Shown in pieces: positions 7,942-16,355 of a stretch of 64,000 bases of DNA. This DNA comes from an uncultured Flavobacteriaceae bacterium. GTDB lineage: Bacteria; Bacteroidota; Bacteroidia; Flavobacteriales; Flavobacteriaceae. The position numbers were made by a program, and so were the translations under genes. Location: the NCBI GenBank assembly GCA_947497245.1, contig CANMFO010000002.1, positions 62,001-126,000 of the forward strand. The letters run 5' to 3'. The stretch's first letter is position 1, and every line of letters starts with the position of its first letter. The notes under the pieces were generated by a model. It was not told where the DNA came from and did no database searches. It saw nothing but the letters and a program-made list of their open reading frames with translations.

Positions 7942-8910
7942 TCAAGCCAATCGATGCATTATGGAATGCGCCAAACTGGCGGCGAGCTTTGCCGTACGGC
8001 CTTCGATATCGTATGCCGGGTTCATTTCGGCCAGGTCGATGGCAATCAACTTTTTTGAATCCATGATAGTGTTCAGGCATTTCAATACGATATCCGGAGA
8101 AAAACCCATGGGCGACGCGGCACTGACCCCGGGGGCATAGGCCGATGAAAACCCGTCCAGGTCGATGGTAGTGTAGACATGGTCGACGGTAGCTGTGAAT
8201 TGCTGCACTTCAGCCAGCAAGCTCTCTGAATTTGAAAGACTGAAGGCTTCCCTTTCCACATAGCGTACCCCCAGTTTCTTTGCCGTTTGGTACAGTTGTT
8301 TGTGGTTGGCATCTTTCCGGATGCCCAGGCACAGGTACTGGAAGTCCGTACCGGCCTCTTCGCAGTCCCGGGCAATTTGATAAAACGGAGTGCCCGAGTT
8401 GTTTCCCCCGGTATTCGGGCGCAGGTCGAAATGCGCATCGAAATTGATGATACCTATCGATTGCTCGGGGCCGAGGTAATTTCTAATTCCATTAAAGTGG
8501 CCATAGGCCATATCGTGCCCGCCACCTAAAAGAATGGGGAAGGTCTTCCGCTCCAAGATGCTGGAAACGCATCCGGCCAATTGAATCTGGGCCCCTTCCA
8601 TATCCCCATCGCTGCAGGCAATCGTGCCCACATCCAAAAGCAGGGCCTCTTCGGGCAGGTGGTTCGGCATTTTGCCCAGGGCCTTTCGAATGGCCCCGGG
8701 GCCAGCGGCCGCCCCGATCCTGCCCTGGTTTCTTTTGACCCCTTCGTCGCAGGCATAGCCCAAGAGGGCAAAGCGCATTTTGTCCGCCCTTTGGATTTCC
8801 TCTTTTTCAAGGTTTAGGCATTCCACCTTTTCGTGGAGATAAAGCGCTTGATCGGATTTCCTCCCGCTCCAAATCCCGGGGTCAGGTCTTAAATAATGGT
8901 CCAATGGCAT
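7942..8910 (-). CDS. hutG: Formimidoylglutamase (arginase/ureohydrolase family)
   Basis: 322 residues with the ureohydrolase Mn2+ site: LLGGGHDMAYG (about 128-138), INFDAHFDLRP (about 155-165) and TTIDLDGFSSAYAPG (about 249-263) give the H, D-A-H-x-D and D-x-D ligands. It hydrolyses N-formimidoyl-L-glutamate to glutamate and formamide, the last step of histidine degradation in many bacteria. The hutHIU genes 3-8 kb away support HutG over arginase or agmatinase. It lies 9 bp downstream of the AraC regulator gene on the same strand. The substrate assignment rests on the family and the hut context. Confidence 0.85.
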   Translation of the reverse strand: MPLDHYLRPDPGIWSGRKSDQALYLHEKVECLNLEKEEIQRADKMRFALLGYACDEGVKRNQGRIGAAAGPGAIRKALGKMPNHLPEEALLLDVGTIACSDGDMEGAQIQLAGCVSSILERKTFPILLGGGHDMAYGHFNGIRNYLGPEQSIGIINFDAHFDLRPNTGGNNSGTPFYQIARDCEEAGTDFQYLCLGIRKDANHKQLYQTAKKLGVRYVEREAFSLSNSESLLAEVQQFTATVDHVYTTIDLDGFSSAYAPGVSAASPMGFSPDIVLKCLNTIMDSKKLIAIDLAEMNPAYDIEGRTAKLAASLAHSIMHRLA

Positions 8911-8919
8911 GTTCTGGTT

Positions 8920-9780
8920 TTATGTGTTGTGCCTTGTTGCGGCAATATATGATCTTGGGGTGACCCCCGTGTACTTCTTGAACGAAGTGGAAAAGTACTG
9001 CGATGAGCCATACCCCAGGTCAAAAGCGACTTGGGTGATGGTATGTTTGGACAAGAGCTCCGATTTGGCCCGATCTATTTTTAAACGGTTGATGTATTCT
9101 TTCGGGGGAATGCCCTTCTGTTTTTTGAACCATTCCTTAAAATAGGTCAGGGAAAGATCGACGAGCGAGGCCAGCTCGTCGACAAAAATGGTTCGCTCCA
9201 TATGTTCCTGGATAAAATCATCTATTAGCTTCACCCGATCTGTGGGCGGTGCCTTTCCCTGGTTTTCCGCAATGGTATGGGTATTCAATAGCAATTGAAG
9301 AAGCAGTTGATTGGTCCGCAGTTCGCCCAAAACGCTTTGGGGTTTTTGCAGTTCCAGCTCCAGTTTTTTCAAGATCGACTTCAATTTAAGGGAACCTTTG
9401 AAGGCAAGATGGGAATTGCGGATCAAACTTTGCAGCAAAACATCGGATTGTTCTGCCGGCAGGTGGCAAAGGGGGCCTTTTTTCTGTTCCAGGGATATCT
9501 GTAACCAGTACAGTTCCCCCTTGTCCTCTGGGTACATTCCGGTACTATGCGCGGTATCCGGTGCGATGATCAGGATGTCGTTCCCCCTCAGTTCATAAAG
9601 GGCCTCGTTTATGGCATAAAACTGCTTTCCCTTTAAAAAATAGCATATTTCCAAGGTTTTAAAGTGAATGTGGTCCTTAAGCCCCGGCCTTACACTGTTA
9701 TATTTGTAATGTCCAAATTGGGAAACTCTCGGGATGCCCCGATTTTTTAACGCAAAGACCTTCCGCTCCTTTGTTTGCAT
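8920..9780 (-). CDS. AraC-family transcriptional regulator
   Basis: 286 residues. An N-terminal cupin-like sensor (about 35-110, containing HFKTLEICYFLKGKQFYAI) is followed by a C-terminal double helix-turn-helix of the AraC type (about 185-282, with DLSLTYFKEWFKKQKGIPPK and FDLGYGSSQYFSTSFKKYTGVTP). It is transcribed divergently from the PhyH-dioxygenase gene with 90 bp between them, so it most likely regulates that operon. The sensor type suggests a sugar or similar small ligand. Co-transcription with downstream hutG (9-bp gap) is possible. Confidence 0.88.
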   Translation of the reverse strand: MQTKERKVFALKNRGIPRVSQFGHYKYNSVRPGLKDHIHFKTLEICYFLKGKQFYAINEALYELRGNDILIIAPDTAHSTGMYPEDKGELYWLQISLEQKKGPLCHLPAEQSDVLLQSLIRNSHLAFKGSLKLKSILKKLELELQKPQSVLGELRTNQLLLQLLLNTHTIAENQGKAPPTDRVKLIDDFIQEHMERTIFVDELASLVDLSLTYFKEWFKKQKGIPPKEYINRLKIDRAKSELLSKHTITQVAFDLGYGSSQYFSTSFKKYTGVTPRSYIAATRHNT

Positions 9781-9790
9781 ACACAGGGTA

Positions 9791-9822
9791 TTTGTTTAAA
9801 AAAATAAGGTACGACTATTTTG
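9791..9822 (+). promoter_or_regulatory. Possible promoter of PhyH operon
   Basis: TTTG (9791-9794), 21 bp, then TATTTTG (9816-9822), close to the Bacteroidota -33/-7 pattern. It lies in the 90-bp divergent gap between the AraC gene and the dioxygenase gene, about 50 bp upstream of the dioxygenase start. Weak evidence. Confidence 0.35.
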
Positions 9823-9870
9823 GAAGATTTAAGGTTCCTTTGGCGGTAAACTTGTAAAAAAGTAAAAACC

Positions 9871-10602
9871 ATGAAAGACAAATTTTTGAACGTCGGATTT
9901 TCACATCTCGAGACCTTGGTTTCTGTAGAGGAGGTGGAAAAATTGCGGATCGCATACGATGCCCTTTTAAATGATAAAGAGCGGACGGCCCACCTGAGGA
10001 GCGATCTTTCCGGAGGGGAAACCAAAAGGGATACCGTGGAAAAGATCACACAGATCATGAGGCCCGGTACCATTGCGCCCGAACTCCTTGAAAGTATCGC
10101 GTACAGGAAAGCCCTATCTTGGGCCAAAGATCTATTGGGGGATGATATGGAGCTCGACTTTGATATGTTGATCAACAAAGCGCCCTTTACCGATACCCCT
10201 ACACCTTGGCACCAGGATGCGGCCTATTGGATCAAAATGCCCGATAAGCGATCGGTAAGTTGTTGGATCGCTCTGGACGATGTATATGAGGACAATGGCT
10301 GTATGTGGTTCGTTCCAAGGGAGGGAGATATGGAAATTAGGGCCCACAAGGCCCTGCCCAATGGCGGTGCCCTGTATTGCGACCTTGCCACGGCGGACAA
10401 GGCAGTGGCCGTTCCCTTAAGGCCGGGGGGCTGCACCTTTCATGATGGTTTTACGCTCCACTTCAGCAAAGGAAACAGTACCCAGGGCCAACGGCGGGCA
10501 TTGATCCTGAACTTTAGGCCCAACAAAATGATCGCCCTAGAACGGGAGCAGGGCATTGACCATACGGGAGATAGAAAGGTCAGACAAAAAAAGCGGTCTT
10601 AA
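9871..10602 (+). CDS. Phytanoyl-CoA dioxygenase (PhyH) family Fe(II)/2-oxoglutarate oxygenase
   Basis: 243 residues with the PhyH iron site: TPWHQDAAYW (about 111-120) gives H-x-D, and FHDGFTLHFSKGNSTQGQRR (about 190-209) gives the distal histidine and the 2-oxoglutarate-binding arginine. Family members hydroxylate small metabolites such as ectoine, mitomycin precursors or phytanoyl-CoA. The stop codon overlaps the start of the next gene by one base (TAATG), so it is translationally coupled to a TIM-barrel sugar isomerase/epimerase-like protein. Together with a cupin AraC regulator this suggests catabolism of a polyol, sugar acid or betaine-like compound; that is inference. Confidence 0.85.
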   Translation: MKDKFLNVGFSHLETLVSVEEVEKLRIAYDALLNDKERTAHLRSDLSGGETKRDTVEKITQIMRPGTIAPELLESIAYRKALSWAKDLLGDDMELDFDMLINKAPFTDTPTPWHQDAAYWIKMPDKRSVSCWIALDDVYEDNGCMWFVPREGDMEIRAHKALPNGGALYCDLATADKAVAVPLRPGGCTFHDGFTLHFSKGNSTQGQRRALILNFRPNKMIALEREQGIDHTGDRKVRQKKRS

Positions 10603-11435
10603 TGGAATTAAAGTTGTTTTACCCCCGCTGGGGAAGTGCCGATGTGGCCTGGACCGTGTTCTTGGATAAAGTAAAGAAGAGCGGGTATCAGGGGGTGGAA
10701 CTGGGACTTCCCATAGAGAACAAGGAGCGGAAAGAGGTACTTTCCGTATTGGCGGATTTTGAAATGGACCTTGTCGGCCAACATTGGGAAACCAAGGAAG
10801 TCGATTTCCAAAAACACAGGGAGCAGTACAAAAGGCACCTTTACAATCTTGTAGAATCGGACCCATTGCTTGTGAACACGCATACGGGGATGGATTTTTT
10901 CTCTTTTGGCCAGAACGTGGAACTGATCGAACTGGCCGAAATGATCGAACAGGAAACAAGGGTACCGATAGTGCATGAAACGCACCGATCCAGGTTTGCC
11001 TTTGCCGCACATACCTGTCATGCTTATTTGAAGGAGCTGCCATTTCTGAAGCTCACAGCGGATTTTGCGCATTGGACCTGCGTGGCGGAATCCCTGTTGG
11101 GGAACCAGGAAGCAGCGGTTAAAAAGGCCATTGAACATACCCATCACATCCATATGCGGGTGGGGTCGTCCCAAAGTTCGCAGGTATTGGACCCCCGGGA
11201 TACCAACTATGCCCATGAATTGGATCAGTTCACCCAGTGGTGGTTGGCCATGCTCGAAAACGCCAGGGGCCAAAACCGGTCCTTTATGACCCTGGTCCCG
11301 GAACAAGGCCCTTTCCCTTATGGTCTATACCACAAGAATACCACAGACCCCATGGAAGATCAATGGGCGGTAAACGAATTCATCAAAGACAAGGTGTTGG
11401 GGGAATGGGGGAGATCGCAAGCGGGACAAGATTAG
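10602..11435 (+). CDS. Xylose isomerase-like TIM-barrel protein (sugar phosphate isomerase/epimerase family)
   Basis: 277 residues of the AP-endonuclease-2/xylose-isomerase-like fold. VELGLP near residue 32, metal-site positions around VNTHTGMDFFSFGQ (about 90-104) and VHETHRSRFAFA (about 125-136), and HTHHIHMRVGSS around 175-187 are visible. It overlaps the PhyH dioxygenase gene by one base, so the two are expressed together. Its 3' end overlaps the stop of convergent hutU by 4 bp. The reaction (isomerisation, epimerisation or dehydration of a sugar) cannot be told. Confidence 0.75.
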   Translation: MELKLFYPRWGSADVAWTVFLDKVKKSGYQGVELGLPIENKERKEVLSVLADFEMDLVGQHWETKEVDFQKHREQYKRHLYNLVESDPLLVNTHTGMDFFSFGQNVELIELAEMIEQETRVPIVHETHRSRFAFAAHTCHAYLKELPFLKLTADFAHWTCVAESLLGNQEAAVKKAIEHTHHIHMRVGSSQSSQVLDPRDTNYAHELDQFTQWWLAMLENARGQNRSFMTLVPEQGPFPYGLYHKNTTDPMEDQWAVNEFIKDKVLGEWGRSQAGQD

Positions 11436-13432
11436 AACAGCCCATCCAATAACCCATTCTCTACCAGATGGGGCAGGGTAACCCGTAGTTCCGGGCTGCG
11501 TTCCATTTCCCTTCGGATGGCGAACAAGGCCGCCTTGTTCCTGGCCCAGCTCCTTCTCGAAATCCCATTGTTCACATCGTAGAAAAGCATGTTTTTCAAT
11601 CGTTTGGACGCTTCCGTAGACCCGTCGAGCACTAGTCCGAAGCCCCCGTTCACCACTTCGCCCCAGCCCACGCCACCGCCATTATGGATGGAGACCCAGG
11701 TGGCCCCCCGAAAGCTATCACCGATCACATTGTGGATGGCCATATCAGCGGTGAATTTGCTGCCATCGTAGATGTTGCTGGTTTCCCGAAAAGGGGAATC
11801 GGTGCCACCTACATCGTGATGGTCCCGGCCGAGCACCACCGGTGCCGATAGTTCTCCGGATGCTACGGCCTGATTGAAGGCCTCCGCTATTTTTGCACGG
11901 CCTTCCGCATCGGCATACAGGATCCTCGCCTGCGAACCGACGACCAATTCGTTCTGTTCGGCCTCTCGGATCCATTGGATATTGTCCTGCATTTGCTGTA
12001 GGATCTCTTCCGGGACATGTCGCTTTATTTCTTCCATTGCCCGGAGTGCCAATGCATCCGTTTTTTTGAGGTCTTCCGGTTTTCCAGAGGTACATACCCA
12101 ACGGAAGGGCCCAAAACCATAGTCAAAGCACATCGGCCCCAAAATGTCCTGTACATACGAGGGATATTTGAAGTCGATTTGATTTTCGGCCATGACGTCC
12201 GCTCCGGCCCGGGAAGCCTCCAATAAAAAGGCATTGCCGTAATCGAAGAAGTACGTGCCCTTGGCCGCGTGCCCGTTGATGGCCTTGGCCTGCCTTCGCA
12301 AGGATTCCTGCACTTGTTTTTTGAAGGTTTCCGGATCCGCGCCCATCAACGCATTCGATTCTGAAAAGCTCAGGCCATGGGGGTAGTACCCTCCCGCCCA
12401 GGGGTTGTGCAGCGAAGTTTGATCGGAGCCCAGGTGCACAAAGATTCCCGCTTCATCAAATTTTTCCCATACGGCCACGATGTTTCCGATAAACGCCAGG
12501 GAAACCGTTTCTTCCCGTAGGACCGCTTTTTTGGTCCGGGCGACCAGGGCATCCAAATCGTCGATCAACTCATCCACCCAGCCCTGTTCATATCGTTTGG
12601 TCGCGGCCGCAGGATTCACTTCGGCACAGACCGTGATGCATCCCGCGATGTTTCCGGCCTTGGGTTGGGCACCGCTCATTCCTCCCAGGCCCGCGGTCAG
12701 AAATACTTTTCCCTTGGGATGTTCCCCGGGCGGCAAAACCTTACGGAAGGCATTCATCACCGTAATGGCCGTTCCGTGCACAATGCCCTGGGGACCGATG
12801 TACATATAGGAACCCGCGGTCATTTGGCCATATTGCGTGACCCCCAGCGCATTGTATTTTTCCCAATCGTCCGGTTTGGAATAGTTCGGGACCATCATAC
12901 CGTTGGTGACCACCACCCTGGGTGCTTCCTTGGATGAAGGAAAGAGGCCCATGGGGTGCCCGGAATAGATATGCAGGGTCTGTTCCCCGGTCATTGTGGC
13001 CAGATAGCGCATGGTGAGCAAATACTGGGCCCAATTTTGGAATACGGCCCCATTACCGCCATAGGTGATCAATTCTTCCGGATGCTGTGCCACGGCCGGA
13101 TCCAGGTTGTTCTGGATCATCAACATAATGGCCGCTGTTTGGGATGTTTTTGCCGGATACGCGCTTATGGGCCGTGCGTACATGCGGTACCGGGGTTTGA
13201 AGCGGTACATGTAGATTCTTCCAAAAGCCTGTAGTTCCTGGGCGAATTCCGGGGCAAGTTCAGCATGCCAGTCCACAGGAAAGTAGCGCAACGCATTCCG
13301 GAGCGCTAATTTTTTTTCTTCCACGGAAAGGATGTCCTTGCGCTTTGGGGCGTGGTTGGCATCGGGTAGATATTCCCTTTTTTTGGGGAGTACCACCGGG
13401 ATGCCCTGTAGTATTTGCGATTTAAAATCCAT
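11432..13432 (-). CDS. hutU: Urocanate hydratase (urocanase), long form
   Basis: NAD+-dependent conversion of urocanate to imidazolonepropionate, step two of histidine degradation. At 666 residues it is about 100 longer than the ~555-residue enzymes, matching the long form found in Bacteroidota. The NAD-binding segment is TAGLGGMSGAQPKAGNIAG (about 247-265). The active-site region LGRDHHDVGGTDSPFRET is at about 544-561, and NGGGVGWGEVVNGGFG at about 587-602. It is the third gene of hutH-hutI-hutU, 9 bp after hutI. Its stop overlaps that of the convergent isomerase gene. Confidence 0.93.
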   Translation of the reverse strand: MDFKSQILQGIPVVLPKKREYLPDANHAPKRKDILSVEEKKLALRNALRYFPVDWHAELAPEFAQELQAFGRIYMYRFKPRYRMYARPISAYPAKTSQTAAIMLMIQNNLDPAVAQHPEELITYGGNGAVFQNWAQYLLTMRYLATMTGEQTLHIYSGHPMGLFPSSKEAPRVVVTNGMMVPNYSKPDDWEKYNALGVTQYGQMTAGSYMYIGPQGIVHGTAITVMNAFRKVLPPGEHPKGKVFLTAGLGGMSGAQPKAGNIAGCITVCAEVNPAAATKRYEQGWVDELIDDLDALVARTKKAVLREETVSLAFIGNIVAVWEKFDEAGIFVHLGSDQTSLHNPWAGGYYPHGLSFSESNALMGADPETFKKQVQESLRRQAKAINGHAAKGTYFFDYGNAFLLEASRAGADVMAENQIDFKYPSYVQDILGPMCFDYGFGPFRWVCTSGKPEDLKKTDALALRAMEEIKRHVPEEILQQMQDNIQWIREAEQNELVVGSQARILYADAEGRAKIAEAFNQAVASGELSAPVVLGRDHHDVGGTDSPFRETSNIYDGSKFTADMAIHNVIGDSFRGATWVSIHNGGGVGWGEVVNGGFGLVLDGSTEASKRLKNMLFYDVNNGISRRSWARNKAALFAIRREMERSPELRVTLPHLVENGLLDGLF

Positions 13433-13441
13433 TTGAAACTG

Positions 13442-14716
13442 TTAATGCTTATGTCGGTCAAAAACCAATTCCCCATTTTTCCACACCATGCAAGGTTTCA
13501 GATTTCCCTGATTGTACAAGATCTCATTGTAGTGATGGGTGTGGAACACGCTGAAATCGGCCAAATACCCGGTTTCCAGTCGACCCCGATCTCCAAGATT
13601 GAGGGCCGCAGCGGCCCGGTAGGTAATTCCCGCCAGAACCTCGGCGTTGGTCAGTTTTTCAAAGGCGCCCAGGACAGCGGCCTGGGTCAACAGATCTCCC
13701 ATTGGCGCGGAGCCCGGGTTGTGGTCACTGGCAATGGCCAGGGCCCCACCGGCGTCCAAAATCTTGCGTGCCGGGGCAAAATTACAGCCCAGACCCAATG
13801 AGGCACCGGGCAGAGCGATAGCGATAACGTTGCTTTGTACCAATAGCTCGATCTCCCTTTCAGTGCTCGCCTCCAGATGGTCGGCGCTTATTGCATTGAA
13901 CTGTGCGGCCACCCCACTGCCCCCGGTCGAGAATTGATCGGCGTGTACGCAAATATCGAACCCCATTTCCTTGGCCTTTTGGAGGTAGGGCGCGATCTCT
14001 TCCGGCGAAAAGGCACTTTCCTCAATAAAGGTATCGATACGGTTCGATAGGCCGTCCGCTTTCAGTTTGGGGAGAAGTTGGGTGCTTATTTCGAATAGGT
14101 ACTGAGCGGCACTTCCGTTGTAATCTTTGGGCAGGATGTGGGCTGCCAGACAAGTAGGGATCAAGTCGACGGACACTTCCCCATTGGCCTGTTGGATCGC
14201 ATACAACATTTTGAGCTCTTCCTCCACTGAGAGGCCATAACCACTTTTGACCTCCAGGGTGGTCACCCCATTTTTGAGATGCCGGTTGGCCCTTTTTACC
14301 ACTCCCTTCACCAATTGCGGAGCACTGGTCTTCCTGGTCTGGGTCACGGTATCCCAGATACCCCCACCGGTTTCCGCTATTTCCAGGTAGGTCTTGCCGG
14401 AGTTTCGCAGCGCATAGTCGTTGGCCCGGGAGCCTCCAAAGCAAATATGGGTATGGGCATCGATCAGGCCGGGGATACAACTGTGGTTCCCTTCAAGGTA
14501 CCTAACTCCAACGGTTTTCCAGCGGTCCCGTAGGGCATCGAATTTTCCAATGGCCCGGATCTTTTCACCTTCCACCAAAATTCCGCCTTCCTCGACAAGG
14601 GGCAGTTGGTCATCTGAAATGGGTCCCTTGAGCGATAGCCCGGTCATGGGGAGAATTTGTCGGAAGGGGCCTATGAGTGTTTTTTTGTTCATGGAATCAA
14701 TATACTTCAAATTCAC
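13442..14716 (-). CDS. hutI: Imidazolonepropionase
   Basis: 424 residues of the amidohydrolase superfamily; hydrolyses 4-imidazolone-5-propionate to N-formimidoylglutamate, step three of histidine degradation. Metal-binding motifs: GLIDAHTHICFGG (about 83-95, H-x-H), VHADQFSTGGSG (about 257-268) and ASDHNPGSAP (about 328-337). The start overlaps the 3' end of hutH by 20 bp and hutU follows after 9 bp, so the three genes form one operon. The product would feed HutG encoded at 7942-8910. Confidence 0.93.
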   Translation of the reverse strand: MNLKYIDSMNKKTLIGPFRQILPMTGLSLKGPISDDQLPLVEEGGILVEGEKIRAIGKFDALRDRWKTVGVRYLEGNHSCIPGLIDAHTHICFGGSRANDYALRNSGKTYLEIAETGGGIWDTVTQTRKTSAPQLVKGVVKRANRHLKNGVTTLEVKSGYGLSVEEELKMLYAIQQANGEVSVDLIPTCLAAHILPKDYNGSAAQYLFEISTQLLPKLKADGLSNRIDTFIEESAFSPEEIAPYLQKAKEMGFDICVHADQFSTGGSGVAAQFNAISADHLEASTEREIELLVQSNVIAIALPGASLGLGCNFAPARKILDAGGALAIASDHNPGSAPMGDLLTQAAVLGAFEKLTNAEVLAGITYRAAAALNLGDRGRLETGYLADFSVFHTHHYNEILYNQGNLKPCMVWKNGELVFDRHKH

Positions 14717-16286
14717 TGGAATACGGGGTCTCCAGTGCTATTTTCTCTTTTTTCCGGACCCTGTCGATAAGCTGGATCAGGATGCGGTCCTTGATCATCA
14801 CTATTCCGGTCTCAATGTCATCCGCAAAAACGCGGTCCTTATCCGCAAAGGGTACTTTTTTACGGATTTCTTTATGGATCTCATCAAGAAAAACCCCCGA
14901 TTTCATGGGTTTTCTATATTCAAAGGCCTGGGCGGCCGTCAGCAGCTCAATGGCCAATATTTTCTCGACGTTTCCCAGGACCTGCAGGGCTTTTCTTCCC
15001 CCAATGGAGCCCATGCTCACGTGGTCTTCCTGTCCCATGGAGGTCGGAATACTATCGGCGCTTGAGGGAAAGCACAAGCCCTTATTTTCACTGGCGAGGG
15101 CCGCTGTGGTGTATTGCAAGATCATATAGCCGGAGTTGATGCCCGTGTCCTCCATCAGCAGTTTGGGGACCCCAGGACTGTTGCCCTCCAAGGCTAGGTA
15201 AATGCGCCTATCGGAAATATTTCCGATTTCAGATGCTGCCAGACAAGCGTAGTCCAGGGCCATGGCCAGGGGCTGTCCGTGAAAGTTGCCACCGCTTATG
15301 GTAAGGGTATTGTCGATGATCACCGGATTGTCGGTAACCGCGTTGAGCTCAATTTCCAATAGTTCTTTTAAATGCAGCCAGGCATTTCGGGAGGCACCGT
15401 GCACTTGGGGAATGCAACGCAGGGAATAGGGGTCCTGTACCCGCTCGCAATCGATGTGGTCTTCCATGATCTCGGACCCTTTTAATAGTTTTTTTACCCT
15501 TTGGGCGACATGCACGTTCCCTTTGAAAGGCCGGAGGGCGTGCAGTTCATTGTAGAAGGGTTTTACCGATCCCTGCAGCCCCTCGATCATCATCGCACCA
15601 ATAATATCGGCCTGGGCGAGACAGCTATGCAATTTCTCAATGACCTTGACCGCGTGCGCTGCTATGAATTGGGTGCCGTTGATCAGGGCCAATCCCTCTT
15701 TCGGGCCCAGTTCTATGGGCTCCATTCCAAACTTTTGGAGTATTTCCAGGGTATCCACGACCTTATTTTTGTAGCGGACCTTACCCAATCCGATCAGGGG
15801 CAGGAACAGATGGGAAAGGGGTGCAAGATCACCGGAGGCCCCTACCGACCCCTGACAGGGCACCATGGGAACAACCTCGTTTTCGAGATGCCAGAGGATA
15901 CGGTCCAAGGTGGTTTCGGCAATCCCGGAATAGCCTTTGGCAAGGGCATGGAGCTTTAGGATCAACATCAACTTAGCCAGTTCCCCATCGATTGGAGGAC
16001 CGACCCCGACGCTGTGGCTTTTTAAGATGTTGACCTGTAAGATCTGCGCTTCGGATTTGGAGATCTTGGTCGTACACAAAGGCCCAAAACCCGTATTGAT
16101 ACCGTATACCGGATGACCGTTTTCAACAATTTTTTGAACGGCCTTCCAACTGTCGGTCACTTTTTCCCTGATGGATGCCGATAGCTTAAGCTCTGTTTTT
16201 CCGGCCGCGATTGCCAAAGCGGTACCTGCGGTAAGCCAATCTTCCCCGAAATTAAAAGTCTTTGGTGCCATAACCATTTGGAACAT
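14697..16286 (-). CDS. hutH: Histidine ammonia-lyase
   Basis: 529 residues; deaminates histidine to trans-urocanate, the first step of the pathway. The MIO-forming A-S-G is in GSVGASGDLAPLSH (about 143-156). Substrate-site segments GINTGFGPLCTTK (about 59-71) and QEDHVSMG (about 414-421) are present. In-frame ATGs at 16277 and 16271 are alternative starts; the -7 element at 16297-16304 would leave almost no leader for the 16286 start, so a slightly later start is plausible. First gene of the hut operon, divergent from a LysR regulator gene. Confidence 0.93.
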   Translation of the reverse strand: MFQMVMAPKTFNFGEDWLTAGTALAIAAGKTELKLSASIREKVTDSWKAVQKIVENGHPVYGINTGFGPLCTTKISKSEAQILQVNILKSHSVGVGPPIDGELAKLMLILKLHALAKGYSGIAETTLDRILWHLENEVVPMVPCQGSVGASGDLAPLSHLFLPLIGLGKVRYKNKVVDTLEILQKFGMEPIELGPKEGLALINGTQFIAAHAVKVIEKLHSCLAQADIIGAMMIEGLQGSVKPFYNELHALRPFKGNVHVAQRVKKLLKGSEIMEDHIDCERVQDPYSLRCIPQVHGASRNAWLHLKELLEIELNAVTDNPVIIDNTLTISGGNFHGQPLAMALDYACLAASEIGNISDRRIYLALEGNSPGVPKLLMEDTGINSGYMILQYTTAALASENKGLCFPSSADSIPTSMGQEDHVSMGSIGGRKALQVLGNVEKILAIELLTAAQAFEYRKPMKSGVFLDEIHKEIRKKVPFADKDRVFADDIETGIVMIKDRILIQLIDRVRKKEKIALETPYSSEFEVY

Positions 16287-16296
16287 TTTGTCAGAA

Positions 16297-16328
16297 CAAA
16301 ATTATTAATTACTTTTAATAACCACCAA
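16297..16328 (-). promoter_or_regulatory. hutH promoter with overlapping dyad (probable LysR site)
   Basis: Read on the minus strand, TTG (16328-16326), a 21-bp spacer and TAATTTTG (16304-16297) match the Bacteroidota promoter pattern, with an exact -7. The spacer contains the dyad TTATTAA-N6-TTAATAA (16302-16321), whose arms are perfect. A related direct repeat, TTTAATAAC, recurs at 16314 and 16346, about three helical turns apart. Such sites between a hut operon and its divergent LysR gene are where the LysR protein would bind. Inferred from sequence only. Confidence 0.6.
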
Positions 16329-16355
16329 TATCAATTTTGTACACATTTAATAACT

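Noticed and set aside
10608-11306. 232-codon frame antisense to the isomerase-like gene
   Set aside because: The plus-strand gene is coupled to the PhyH gene and has family motifs; the antisense frame has none.
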